A DNA stretch of 64,000 bases from DASVDE01 sp036381235 (GCA_036381235.1 DASVDE010000022.1:62001-126000); one strand, 5' to 3'; counted from the first letter of the stretch, positions 26,059 to 34,368 are shown. Made by a program: numbers and translations. The notes: generated by a model from the sequence alone, not told the origin.

Positions 26059-27050
26059 AACGAGTCGCGGCTGCCGTCGGCCTCGCGGGGGCCCTGATCG
26101 GCTCCGTACTATTCGGACCCGGATTCTCGATTGCGCTCGGCCCCTACCCCACCCTTGGCAACTGCCCGGTCTTCCCGGACCCGCCCGCATCGCTTTCGCC
26201 GCGGGCCGCTTCGCTGCCGACCCAGGCAGCCTGGAACCAGGACATCTCTAAGGCGCCCCCGGCGCGCAACTCCCGCGCGATCGTCTCCTACATAAACGCC
26301 CACGGCGGCGACCGACTTCACCCGGATTTCGGCTCCCCACGCGCCTATGGCTTTCCCTACGCGGTGGTCGGCGCCCGCCAGCGCAAGCTGCCGGTCCACT
26401 ACACCGCCTATGGCAGCGAGAGCGACCGCGGGCCGTTCCCGATTCCCACCGGCGCGCCCGTGGAGGGTGGGCGCCGGAGCGACGGTGACCGTCACGTCCT
26501 CGTCGTCGATCGCTCGCGATGCATGCTCTACGAGCTGTACCGGGCCTTTCCCAAGCGGGACGCGCGCCCGCACTGGAACGCCGACTCGGGAGCCCGTTGG
26601 AGCTTGCTCTCCGCCGCCCGCCGCCCCGACTCATGGACCTCAGCCGACGCAGCCGGCTTGCCGATCTTCCCGGGCCTGTTGCGCTACGACGAGGTCGCCT
26701 CGGGCCAGGTCGAACACGCGATCCGCGTCACCTTCGAGAGCACCCGCAACGCCTGGATCCACCCTGCCTCCCACTGCGCCGGCGACAGCTCCAACCCGAA
26801 TGCGCCGCCGATGGGCCTGCGACTGCGGCTCGAACCCGGCTACGGCCTGGGCCGGTTCAGCGGCGCCGCGAAGACGATCGCGATCGCACTGAAGCACTAC
26901 GGCTTGATCGTCGCCGACAACGGCTCCAACTGGTTCTTCGGCGGAGTGAGCGACCGGCGCTGGGACGACGAGAGCCTGAACCAGCTGAAGCGAATACCCG
27001 GCAGCGCCTTTCAGGTGGTGAAGAGCGCTGCCGGGACTCACTCCTGCTGA
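26055..27050 (+). CDS. Secreted protein of unknown function
   Basis: A 331-residue protein starting at GTG. An N-terminal signal peptide (VAAAVGLAGALIGSVLFGPG) is followed by a Pro-rich linker and a globular domain with many Trp, His and Tyr, and four Cys likely in disulfides. Motifs include SRAIVSYINAHGGDRLHPDF, HWNADSGARWSL, TSADAAGLPIFPGLLRYDE, WIHPASHCAGDSSNPNAPPMG and ALKHYGLIVADNGSNWFFGG. These conserved-looking blocks suggest an extracellular enzyme or binding protein, but I do not recognise the fold. It is coupled to the upstream repeat protein. Confidence 0.75.
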   Translation: MKRVAAAVGLAGALIGSVLFGPGFSIALGPYPTLGNCPVFPDPPASLSPRAASLPTQAAWNQDISKAPPARNSRAIVSYINAHGGDRLHPDFGSPRAYGFPYAVVGARQRKLPVHYTAYGSESDRGPFPIPTGAPVEGGRRSDGDRHVLVVDRSRCMLYELYRAFPKRDARPHWNADSGARWSLLSAARRPDSWTSADAAGLPIFPGLLRYDEVASGQVEHAIRVTFESTRNAWIHPASHCAGDSSNPNAPPMGLRLRLEPGYGLGRFSGAAKTIAIALKHYGLIVADNGSNWFFGGVSDRRWDDESLNQLKRIPGSAFQVVKSAAGTHSC

Positions 27051-27054
27051 GAGG

Positions 27055-27195
27055 TCAGGCTCGTCGGACACCCCCTCCGAGGCGAGGCGCCAGCAGCAAC
27101 GCCAACCCAATCAGGATCACGATGATCCCGAGGATGTAGTGGACGAGGATCGCCAAGACGATCCCGATGATGATCAGCAGTATCGATAGTCCCAT
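27055..27195 (-). CDS. Small hydrophobic protein, 46 residues
   Basis: ATG 27195 begins a 46-residue protein, almost entirely hydrophobic for its first 35 residues (LSILLIIIGIVLAILV, then LGIIVILIGLALLLA), with an arginine-rich end. It resembles DUF6131-type actinobacterial membrane peptides and the 45-residue protein at 23119. It ends 5 bases from the stop of the secreted-protein gene on the other strand. The ribosome site is weak. Confidence 0.6.
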   Translation of the reverse strand: MGLSILLIIIGIVLAILVHYILGIIVILIGLALLLAPRLGGGVRRA

Positions 27196-27237
27196 GGCGC
27201 GTGGCTACCCCACGTGACCAAACGGCAAACCGCAGTC

Positions 27238-28086
27238 TCAGCCGCGCGTGCCCCCACCCCTGCCGTCCGGTGACCAACCCGGGCCGCGAAAGACGTAGCC
27301 GAGGCGGTGACGCCAACTCCTCGCCGCCCGCACATCGCGCGCCAGGTCGGCGAACTCATGGAAGGCGACGCGGGTGGGCCTGAAGGTGCGGATGTTCTTG
27401 GTCAGCCCGTAGCGGGGGCGCTCGGTCTCGCCTTGGAAGGTCCCAAAGAGCCGGTCCCAGACGATCAGGATCCCGCCGTAGTTGCGGTCCAGGTAGACGT
27501 CGTTGGCGCCGTGGTGAACACGGTGGTGGGAGGGCGTGTTGAAGAAGAACTCGAACGGCGCCGGCAGCCGCTTGACCCGCTCGGTGTGGATCCAGAACTG
27601 GTAGATGAGGCTAATCGCCTGCTGGGTGAGGATCATCCAGGGGGCGAAGCCGAGCAGCGCCAGTGGCGCCCAGAACGGCAACGCCGTCATCGGCGTCCAG
27701 GTTTGGCGCAACGCGGTCGAGAGGTTGTAGTGCTCAGAGGAGTGGTGGACGACGTGGCTGGCCCAGAAGACGCGCACCTCGTGGTGGATGCGGTGAAACC
27801 AGTAGTAGGCGAAGTCGTCGGCGAAGAAGAGCAGGACGTAGGTCCACCACATATCGGCCGGCATCCGCAGTGGCGACAGCTCGTACAGCCCTGCGTAGAC
27901 GAAGACAACCGCCAGTTTCCAGATCGCGTTGATCGCGACGTTGCCGCCGCCCATGGTCAGGCTGGTGCGGGTGTCGCGCGACTCGTAGCCGACCAGCTCG
28001 TCGTCGCGCGCGTATTTGAAGGAGAGCAGCTCGACGACGAGCAGCAGCACGAAGGCCGGGATCGCGTAGAGGATCAGCTCCGCCAC
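27238..28086 (-). CDS. Fatty acid hydroxylase/sterol desaturase family membrane enzyme
   Basis: A 282-residue membrane protein. Its histidine clusters are HRIHH, HVVHHSSEH and HRVHH, which bind the di-iron centre, set between about four hydrophobic segments. Members hydroxylate or desaturate sterols, fatty acids or carotenoids with O2. The substrate is not predictable here. The start is ATG 28086. The tRNA-Arg 3'-end remnant of the island lies about 50 bases upstream, so the island insertion may have replaced this gene's original upstream region. Confidence 0.9.
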   Translation of the reverse strand: MAELILYAIPAFVLLLVVELLSFKYARDDELVGYESRDTRTSLTMGGGNVAINAIWKLAVVFVYAGLYELSPLRMPADMWWTYVLLFFADDFAYYWFHRIHHEVRVFWASHVVHHSSEHYNLSTALRQTWTPMTALPFWAPLALLGFAPWMILTQQAISLIYQFWIHTERVKRLPAPFEFFFNTPSHHRVHHGANDVYLDRNYGGILIVWDRLFGTFQGETERPRYGLTKNIRTFRPTRVAFHEFADLARDVRAARSWRHRLGYVFRGPGWSPDGRGGGTRG

Positions 28087-28136
28087 GGCGGCAGACTCTA
28101 AAGGGAGTCGCCTGCGTCATACGCTGGGCGCCGAAG

Positions 28137-28178
28137 CACCCCCGGTTGGATTCGAGCCAACGACCCTCGGATTAGAAG
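28137..28178 (-). repeat. attachment-site copy: 3' part of tRNA-Arg (displaced)
   Basis: It copies bases 30571-30612 with one difference (G at 28156, A at 30590). It contains the T arm and 3' acceptor strand of tRNA-Arg but continues into unrelated sequence at the anticodon loop, so it is not a working tRNA. Confidence 0.92.
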
Positions 28179-28314
28179 GGGTTCTGCTGCTGTGCTCGCT
28201 CGACGCGCCCCAAACTTCGCTGGGCACGAGGAGTTCTCCGTTTCGCTCGGTAATCGGCGGTTTGGTACCCAAAGCGATACCGGCCGACCGGGTATCAACA
28301 CCCGGCGTCCTCGT

Positions 28315-28998
28315 CTAGTCCCCTGCCTTGCCCACTTCGACTTCGTCCGCCGGGCCATCCAGCGGGTTCTTTCCGGCTGCCTTCAGCTTCTCATTGAGGA
28401 CATGCCGCCTGATCTTCCGCTTGGCCGGAGCTACAAAAAACGTGTCGAGGAGTTCTTCGAGAAGCTCCAGCAGCCATTCAGCCTCGCCTTCCTCGACCTC
28501 TGTGACCGCCTCGGTCTCAGAGTCCTTGATGGGATGCGCGGCAAAGTTGCCTACGTGGCGCATTGAATGGAGCTCATCAGCCAGCCCAACGGGAAGAACA
28601 TTCTTTTCGCGGATTTCGTCAATCTCAGCAATGAGATTGGCGGGCTTGACCCCGCCCCTCTCACGAAGAAGACGCTGCAACAGACGTCGACTCAGCGCCG
28701 CACTGGCCTTGGGACTGACGAAGAGAGTTGCCGATGCCTCCCGAAAGTCGTCGGCGAAGGAGTCTTCGACTTCTACCGGGACAAAACGACTCGGAATGGC
28801 CGGATACGCTAGCTGACGGCTCCCTTCGTGAATCGTTCGTCCAGCCGCAACACGGTTAAATAGCTGTGCGACAAGCCTCTTACAAGACGGGCAGTTCGTC
28901 CATTGAAAGTGCCAGTGGCCATCGATGTCGGGATCGATGCCGAGTTGGATATCGACCCACTGCGGTGTAAACGAGTCTGGGCAGTGGGGGCACCTCAT
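28315..28998 (-). CDS. Zinc-ribbon plus DUF4145 protein
   Basis: A 227-residue protein. An N-terminal zinc ribbon uses CPHC and CPSC. The rest is helical with ELHSMRHVGNFAAHPIKDSE, the Arg-x2-Gly-Asn-x2-Ala-His signature of DUF4145. That domain occurs in restriction enzymes and stand-alone proteins near defence loci; from memory it is related to HEPN domains, which would make RNA cleavage possible. An acidic helix and a basic tail follow. Its ATG overlaps the stop of the upstream island gene by 4 bases, so the two proteins are made together and may form a complex. Confidence 0.75.
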   Translation of the reverse strand: MRCPHCPDSFTPQWVDIQLGIDPDIDGHWHFQWTNCPSCKRLVAQLFNRVAAGRTIHEGSRQLAYPAIPSRFVPVEVEDSFADDFREASATLFVSPKASAALSRRLLQRLLRERGGVKPANLIAEIDEIREKNVLPVGLADELHSMRHVGNFAAHPIKDSETEAVTEVEEGEAEWLLELLEELLDTFFVAPAKRKIRRHVLNEKLKAAGKNPLDGPADEVEVGKAGD

Positions 28999-29897
28999 GC
29001 AGCGCGCCTCCCTCTAGATCTCTTCCTCCGCCGCCTCGGCTTTGCCGGCAGCGTCAGCTGTGAGACATACAAAGCGTCAAACGAGCCGGACGAAGGACTA
29101 GCTCGCAGGATAGCGTCGAATCTGCCTTGAGCTCTCAGCCGTAGGTACTCGCCCGTGTGACGCTTGCGGAGTTTCTTGGCCTTTCGAAGCTCCGCGCGCA
29201 ACCGCTGCTCGGCCTCTTGCGGACTGGCCCATTTCGCAAATCGTCGCCGATAAAAGTCAATGCAGCCTGGGGAGAAGATGAGATGCTCAACCCACTCCTC
29301 CTCCGTCGGCTCATTCACAGGGGCGGGCATCGACCGATACTCAAGCTCAGCCCCCTGTGCTCGGTAAATCTTGGGCAAGCGGTCCCCAAGCTGAGACTCG
29401 ACGTCCCCGGCATGCACAACTAGCCGTGGCTCCTGGTAGGGGCTGAGCTCAGCGATCGGAGCCTCGAACTGCTCAGTCACTCCAAGCACCACCCCTTCGA
29501 TTCGAGCTATGCCGCGCTTCTTATCCACCGAAAGCACGGTTAGGCGCGACCCGAGAGTTTGCGTCCATGCAACCGCTTGGCTCGGTCGAGGCATCCAGCC
29601 TGGTGGGCGTTCAATGCTCCGCTGCTGCGCTCGCTTGCGAGGGTTGGATTTTTTCGGCTGCTGTTCCTCGCCCGGCATCGGATAGATGGACCGGGTAGGA
29701 ACCTCCATTGTCCTGCCCTCGCTTATCCCGTCCTCTACGCGAACCAGGACTCGGCTGGCCTTGCCAGAAGGGACCTCCTTGTCCAGAACAGTCACGTGCC
29801 TTATGCCACGGGTTGGCCCGCGTTGCATCTCGTACTGCCGACCCACCTTTATTTCAGCTCTACGCACTCGACGAACCGTAGAGAACAGCCCAGACAC
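28995..29897 (-). CDS. Unknown island protein with two beta-rich segments and a basic tail
   Basis: A 300-residue protein with start GTG 29897 after AGAGGAA. Two beta-rich stretches (about residues 17-72 and 104-152, the second with SRLTVLSVDKKRGIARIEG) look like small SH3-like barrels. A helical middle with EWVEHLIFSPGCIDFYRRRF and LRKAKKLRKRHTGEYLRLRA follows, and the protein ends in a run of Arg/Lys (PRRRRKRSRGRR). The charge suggests nucleic-acid or ribosome binding. I know no family for it. It is the first gene of the two-gene island operon, coupled to the DUF4145 gene by ATGA. Confidence 0.65.
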   Translation of the reverse strand: MSGLFSTVRRVRRAEIKVGRQYEMQRGPTRGIRHVTVLDKEVPSGKASRVLVRVEDGISEGRTMEVPTRSIYPMPGEEQQPKKSNPRKRAQQRSIERPPGWMPRPSQAVAWTQTLGSRLTVLSVDKKRGIARIEGVVLGVTEQFEAPIAELSPYQEPRLVVHAGDVESQLGDRLPKIYRAQGAELEYRSMPAPVNEPTEEEWVEHLIFSPGCIDFYRRRFAKWASPQEAEQRLRAELRKAKKLRKRHTGEYLRLRAQGRFDAILRASPSSGSFDALYVSQLTLPAKPRRRRKRSRGRRAA

Positions 29898-30143
29898 TTC
29901 TGGCGTTCCTCTGCGCTAAATGCGGCGGCTTTCTCGCCAGCGGTAACCGCAAGTATCGAAGGGTTGATGGTGCTGCTTAAACGAGCACTGGCCGAGCGCC
30001 GGAGACTGCTGCCCTACGACCCGAGTGAGCGCGTCGGCAGCAGCGGGATCTCTTCGACCTTGATTTTAAGGCGCCGTCCTTGCAGGGGGACTTGTCGTGC
30101 CCGTGATCGGCGAAGGTGCGAAGAGCTCGTATGCCAGCGTTAA

Positions 30144-30239
30144 TCACCTCGTCCTAGTAGGCGTGACAGAGATCCGATATTCCTCGGAGCGGTTCTTGCC
30201 GGGCCGCTTTGTCTTGATCTGCACGCTGTACTCAGCCAT
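30144..30239 (-). CDS. Tiny basic protein (31 residues) in the island
   Basis: ATG 30239 follows GAGGGAGAAG closely. The 31-residue product MAEYSVQIKTKRPGKNRSEE then reads YRISVTPTRTR: basic, with two likely strands. It starts 24 bases after the stop of the small membrane protein gene. No homologue is known to me. Confidence 0.45.
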   Translation of the reverse strand: MAEYSVQIKTKRPGKNRSEEYRISVTPTRTR

Positions 30240-30263
30240 CTTCTCCCTCTCTGTTGGACCTCT

Positions 30264-30428
30264 CTAGATCTGCACGGGCAGCCGCCCACCGTCCGAAGTA
30301 CCTAAGGTTCGCTCTGCCGCCACCCCAAGCGCAATCCCGCCGAATCCGAAGACACTCAGTGCAGTGATCGCGACATAGAGTGTGAGCAGACACGCGAAGG
30401 CGAAACTTTCTAGCCACGCTCCCTTCAT
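30264..30428 (-). CDS. Small membrane protein (54 residues) in the island
   Basis: ATG 30428 starts a 54-residue protein with one long hydrophobic stretch (SFAFACLLTLYVAITALSVF then GFGGIALGVAAE) and a polar end. The frame stays open 41 codons upstream toward tRNA-Arg, but that part is not hydrophobic. Together with the 31-residue gene after it, it may be a two-gene unit; toxin, leader or remnant are all possible. Confidence 0.4.
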   Translation of the reverse strand: MKGAWLESFAFACLLTLYVAITALSVFGFGGIALGVAAERTLGTSDGGRLPVQI

Positions 30429-30570
30429 GGCGGTCACTCGACCCCCGGATGCGACCTTCGGGACTAGAACCGTAGAGAACAAGCGGCATAGAGCGACATC
30501 GCGAATCCGCCCCTCAGTCTGGAATCCGCCGTTCGCGGCACAAAACGGCACTCGGCGGAACCCGTAGGAA

Positions 30571-30643
30571 CACCCCCGGTTGGATTCGAACCAACGACCC
30601 TCGGATTAGAAGTCCGACGCTCTGTCCGCTGAGCTACGGGGGC
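30571..30643 (-). tRNA. tRNA-Arg (TCT)
   Basis: Cloverleaf on the minus strand. Acceptor GCCCCCG pairs with CGGGGGT (one G-T pair), D arm GCTCAGCGGACAGAGC, anticodon loop CTTCTAA with TCT, T loop TTCGAAT, discriminator G. CCA is not encoded. Its 3' part is duplicated at 28137, marking it as an island integration site. Confidence 0.96.
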
Positions 30644-30695
30644 GGGTCCGCCTAGATTACGGGCGCGTAGGCGGATTCGCGTAGGATCGCCCTCA

Positions 30696-31496
30696 ATGCC
30701 GAGCGTCGATGCCGCCGGAGCTGAGCTGTACTACGAGCGCGATGGCGCCGGCGAGCCGATGCTGCTGATCCAGGGGATGAGCGCCACGCATCTCACCTGG
30801 GGCGAGCCGTTCCTTGCCTCGATGCGGGAGAGCTTCGACTGCGTCGTCTTCGACAACCGCGGGATGGGGAAGTCCGGGCGGGCGGAGATGCCGTTCACCA
30901 TCGCCGACATGGCGGCCGACACGCTCGGCCTGCTCGATGCGCTCGGGATCGAGAGCGCCCATGTCGTCGGCATCTCGATGGGCGGGATGATCGCCCAAGA
31001 GCTGGCCCTCGGCCATCCGGACCGAATCCGCACCCTGACCCTCGGCGCCACCTACTGCGGCGGGCCGGAGGGCACGCTGATGGACCCGGATGACCTGCAG
31101 CTGCTCGGCGCTGCGATGGCCTCCGGCGACCGCGATCAGGTGCACCGAGCGATGTGGGAGATCAACCTCTCCCCCGCCTTCCGCGCTGACGATTCCCGCT
31201 ACGCGGGGTTTGTGCAGATGGCGACGGCACTGCCGGCGCCGGGACCGGTGATCATGCAGCAGATGCGCGCCTGCGGCGCGCACAAGACCAGCGATCGGCT
31301 GGGTGAGATCTCCAGGCCGACGCTCGTCATCCACGGCACCGCCGACCGCCTGCTCGGCGCCAACAACGGCCGCGAGATCGCGGCGCTGATCCCGACCCGC
31401 CTGGAGCTGCTCGAGGATGTCGGCCACATGTTCTGGTGGGAGCAGCCGCAGCGATCGGCGGAGCTGATCCGCGAGCACGCGCTGGCAGCGGTCTGA
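30696..31496 (+). CDS. Alpha/beta hydrolase
   Basis: A 266-residue single-domain hydrolase. The oxyanion region is LLIQGMSATHLTW, strand 4 is VVFDNRGMGKS, the nucleophile elbow is GISMGG, the acid Asp is in VIHGTADRLLG and the His in GHMFWWEQP. The family includes esterases, lactonases and haloperoxidase-like enzymes. The substrate is unknown. It lies 52 bases from tRNA-Arg and is divergent from it. Confidence 0.87.
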   Translation: MPSVDAAGAELYYERDGAGEPMLLIQGMSATHLTWGEPFLASMRESFDCVVFDNRGMGKSGRAEMPFTIADMAADTLGLLDALGIESAHVVGISMGGMIAQELALGHPDRIRTLTLGATYCGGPEGTLMDPDDLQLLGAAMASGDRDQVHRAMWEINLSPAFRADDSRYAGFVQMATALPAPGPVIMQQMRACGAHKTSDRLGEISRPTLVIHGTADRLLGANNGREIAALIPTRLELLEDVGHMFWWEQPQRSAELIREHALAAV

Positions 31497-31514
31497 GCGC
31501 CGCTTCCGCCCTCG

Positions 31515-33680
31515 TCAGCTCTTCGGACAGGCGGCGGCGTCGAGCTTGCCGTCGACCCTGAAGACATAGTCGGGCTGCGGCGTGATGTCGGGCTCGGCAA
31601 GGATCTCCTTCGCCGCCGGATCGGTTCGCAGCCAGTGATAGATCCGGTACCAGTAGGGAGAGTCAAAGGAGTCGGCGGTGAAGCGGCTGACGATCAGGTA
31701 GTCGTAATCGCCCGCGTTGACCCGCTTGCGGAAGGTGGAGCAGTTGGTCGCCAGCCGGTAGGCGCCGTTCGGCCCCGGCACGCCGATGTACCGGACGCGA
31801 TTGGAGAGGTCGTATCCATAGAAGCCGTACTGACCGAAGAAGATCTCCCCCGACCCGGCGATCCCGATCCGTTTGTCGTGCTGGCGGTGGGCGAACTCAT
31901 ACGCTTTCTGCGGCCCGCCGTCCTGCAGGAACAGTGTCGTGCGGGTGTAGTGGTGCTCGGCGTACTGGACCTCCTGCGCGCGCCCCAGCACCACGGCCAG
32001 CAGGACGATCGCCGCCGCCGCCCCGGCGACCGTTCCCCGCCCGATCTGGCGATTCCCCCGCAGCATCGTCAGGCCCGTCGGCATCCAAACCAGCGCCAGG
32101 GTGAGGAAGACCGTGCCGACGATGAAGCCGGGATACCAGCGCGGCGTGCTCAGCACGGTGATCACGTACACCCCCGTGAGGAAGAGCAGGGTCTGCCAGG
32201 CGCGAGCGTCGGGCGCGCGCAGGGGGCGGGCGATCGGCAGCAGCGTCATCGCCAGCAGCAGACCGGGCATCAGGTAGCGGGTGTTGGTGAAGAAGCCAGT
32301 GGGAGAGCCCTCCTGGCCGGCAGCGGTGAGCGGCGTGAAGATGTAGACGAGCGCGGTGAGCAGCGCGCCCGCCGCCAACACCCGGAGGATCAGGTTGCGG
32401 GAGCGAAAGGCGATGTAGAGGGCGGTGGCCACCGCCGCGACCAGGATCAGCGGGAATAGCGGGCCCAGCGCGTTGTCGAGCTGGGGGAAGAACCACTTGC
32501 GGTAGATGGTCGGCTCGAACAGGTAATGGCCGACGCTGAAGCGCGGCCGGGGGTCCAGCGGCATCTGATCGGGCCGCGGTAGGTGCAGCGGACCCCAGCC
32601 GAGCTGCGGGATCGGGTTGCCACCGGACTCGATCGCGGCCCGCACGTACCAGTAGCCGCCGACCAGGAAGGCCGGAACGCCGATCCAAAGCGCGGTTGCC
32701 AGACGCCGGCCGCGCCCGTTGACCAAAGCCATCCCCACGGCGATCGCGCCAACCGGGGCAAGCAACGGCAGCTTCACCGAAATAGCCAAGCCGGCGGCGA
32801 TGCCGGCGATCAGCAACGGGCCGCGATCGAGCAGCGCCGCGTCGGGGTCGGGCTTGTCCTGCACCGCTCCCGCCGCCGGCGCCCGTCGCTGGTGCCCGTT
32901 GATAAGAAAGGCGGCAAAGGCGAGTAGGAACGCCAACCCCATGACGTCGTTGCGGCCTTCGCCGGGTTGAGTTTCGATCATCACCCCCGCGTCGAGGACC
33001 AGCGCCCCCGCGACCAGCGTCGCCGGGCCGACCTTGTAGGGGCGGCCCACACACCAGGCGGCGAGCAGCGCGATCGAGAGCCAGACGAGGTTGATCAGCG
33101 GAGAGAGCCAGTCGCTTTTCATCAACACGATTCCGGCCCCGTGGATCAGCTCCGAGCTCTGCGGGTAAAACCAGGCGGCGAGGCGCAGCGGATCGGTGAA
33201 GTGCAGGCTGGTGATCGAGTGCGACTGAGCGAACCCGGCCGCGAAGGGCATGTGGTACCAGGTGGTGTCGCCGCCGAACATCCCTTGGTCGAGACTGAGC
33301 TGTGCGGGGAACGTCCACTCGGCGACGGTGAAGGAAGCAACGCCGAGAGCTATCAGGAAGGCCAGCTGCTGGACCCGTGGAGCCTCGATCGAAGCGGCTT
33401 CGACGGGAGCGTTGCGCCGGCCCATCCAGGCCGCCAGCAGTCCGACGGCGATGCTGCCGACGATCGTCCAGCCGAAGGTGAGCAGGCCGAGGGTGCCGAC
33501 CAGTTCCAGGGCGAGTACCAGCAGCGCGGTGGCGATCGTCAGGTCGGCGAGCCGGGCCAGCGCACCTGAGAACTCCGGCACGATCCAGCGTCGCAGCCAG
33601 TAGCCGCCGAGGCCGACAGCGGAGAGAATCCCAACCACCGCAAGGCAGCCGGCAATGTAAGAGCCGAAGGAGGGCGTCAC
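31515..33680 (-). CDS. Polytopic membrane protein, GT-C-like
   Basis: A 721-residue protein with GTG start. It has about 12-13 hydrophobic segments and a C-terminal soluble domain (about residues 570-721, ending in YVFRVDGKLDAAACPKS). Early loops contain FGGDTTWYHMPFAAGFAQ and a cluster of acidic and His residues near the membrane, as in lipid-linked-sugar GT-C glycosyltransferases. No named family can be assigned with certainty. It would act on the outer face of the membrane, moving sugars from a polyprenyl carrier. It ends 18 bases from the hydrolase gene on the other strand. Confidence 0.6.
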   Translation of the reverse strand: MTPSFGSYIAGCLAVVGILSAVGLGGYWLRRWIVPEFSGALARLADLTIATALLVLALELVGTLGLLTFGWTIVGSIAVGLLAAWMGRRNAPVEAASIEAPRVQQLAFLIALGVASFTVAEWTFPAQLSLDQGMFGGDTTWYHMPFAAGFAQSHSITSLHFTDPLRLAAWFYPQSSELIHGAGIVLMKSDWLSPLINLVWLSIALLAAWCVGRPYKVGPATLVAGALVLDAGVMIETQPGEGRNDVMGLAFLLAFAAFLINGHQRRAPAAGAVQDKPDPDAALLDRGPLLIAGIAAGLAISVKLPLLAPVGAIAVGMALVNGRGRRLATALWIGVPAFLVGGYWYVRAAIESGGNPIPQLGWGPLHLPRPDQMPLDPRPRFSVGHYLFEPTIYRKWFFPQLDNALGPLFPLILVAAVATALYIAFRSRNLILRVLAAGALLTALVYIFTPLTAAGQEGSPTGFFTNTRYLMPGLLLAMTLLPIARPLRAPDARAWQTLLFLTGVYVITVLSTPRWYPGFIVGTVFLTLALVWMPTGLTMLRGNRQIGRGTVAGAAAAIVLLAVVLGRAQEVQYAEHHYTRTTLFLQDGGPQKAYEFAHRQHDKRIGIAGSGEIFFGQYGFYGYDLSNRVRYIGVPGPNGAYRLATNCSTFRKRVNAGDYDYLIVSRFTADSFDSPYWYRIYHWLRTDPAAKEILAEPDITPQPDYVFRVDGKLDAAACPKS

Positions 33681-33691
33681 GGAGCGCGGGA

Positions 33692-33731
33692 TGCTAGCCG
33701 CGTGCCCCGATTGCTAGCCGCGTGCCCCGAT
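33692..33731. repeat. 20-bp perfect tandem repeat
   Basis: TGCTAGCCGCGTGCCCCGAT occurs twice without a gap, 33692-33711 and 33712-33731, in the short space between the membrane-protein start and the MsrA stop. A slippage duplication is the simplest reading. Confidence 0.95.
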
Positions 33732-33736
33732 GCGGG

Positions 33737-34330
33737 CTATGAAGCCGCGGCGGGGATGCTGCAGGAGACGCCGGTGCCCGCCAACCCGCAGTAGCCGTTC
33801 GGCACCTTGTGCAGGTACTGCTGGTGGTAGTCCTCGGCGTAGTAGAAGGGCCCCGCGGACTCAACCTCAGTCGTGATCGGCTCGTACCCGGCGGCGCGGA
33901 GCGCCTCGTCGTAGGCATGCAGGGCCATCTCCGCCGTCGCCTTCTGGGAATCGTTGGCGAAGTAGATGCCGGAGCGGTACTGGGTGCCGACGTCGTTCCC
34001 CTGCCGCATTCCCTGTGTGGGGTCGTGCTCTTCGAAGAAAACCTTGAGCAGATCGGCGTAGGTGATCCGCGTCGGATCGAAAGCAACCAGGACGGCTTCC
34101 GCGTGTCCGGTCTTGCCGCCGCAGACCTCCTCGTAGGTCGGGTTCGGGGTGATCCCGTTCATGTAGCCGACCGCTGTCGTGTAGACGCCGTCGAGCCTCC
34201 AGAACAGCCGCTCCGCCCCCCAAAAGCAGCCGAGGGCGAAGTGGGCAACCTCAATCCCCTCGGGGAAAGGAGGCTTCAGCGGCGTTCCCAACACCGCGTG
34301 GCTCGCAGGAACCTTGCCCGGTCGATTCAT
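33737..34330 (-). CDS. msrA: Peptide methionine-S-sulfoxide reductase MsrA
   Basis: A 197-residue enzyme. The active-site motif GCFWGAE holds the catalytic Cys; VGYMNG, NPTYEEVCGGKTGHAEAV and DPTQGMRQGNDVGTQYRS follow. The end has PNGYCGLAGTGVSC, which supplies resolving cysteines. It reduces methionine S-sulfoxide in proteins using thioredoxin. ATG 34330 is chosen; the frame continues upstream without a plausible coding look. TrxB, which could feed thioredoxin, is elsewhere in the window (53418). Confidence 0.94.
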   Translation of the reverse strand: MNRPGKVPASHAVLGTPLKPPFPEGIEVAHFALGCFWGAERLFWRLDGVYTTAVGYMNGITPNPTYEEVCGGKTGHAEAVLVAFDPTRITYADLLKVFFEEHDPTQGMRQGNDVGTQYRSGIYFANDSQKATAEMALHAYDEALRAAGYEPITTEVESAGPFYYAEDYHQQYLHKVPNGYCGLAGTGVSCSIPAAAS

Positions 34331-34368
34331 CCTGGTGTCAAGCGTAGCGCCGCGATAGCGTAGGGCCC

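Larger units (their letters stand above)
28137..30612. mobile_element. Small island integrated in tRNA-Arg, no integrase seen
   Basis: The segment is bounded by 42-bp direct repeats (28137-28178 and 30571-30612) with one mismatch. They match the tRNA-Arg gene from its anticodon loop to base 73, the classic target of tyrosine integrases. The 2,392 bases between the repeats are visibly poorer in GC than the flanks. They carry a coupled two-gene operon and two tiny ORFs, all on the minus strand. The 246 bases between 29898 and 30143 hold nothing I recognise. With no recombinase it is either a decayed element or a satellite moved by a helper. Confidence 0.85.

Noticed and set aside
28137..28178. 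A second tRNA-Arg gene
   Set aside because: Only the 3' part is present; no 5' acceptor or D arm follows, so it is an attachment-site copy.
29898..30143. A further island gene between the two-gene operon and the 31-residue ORF
   Set aside because: No frame with a start, ribosome site and coding composition was found on either strand.
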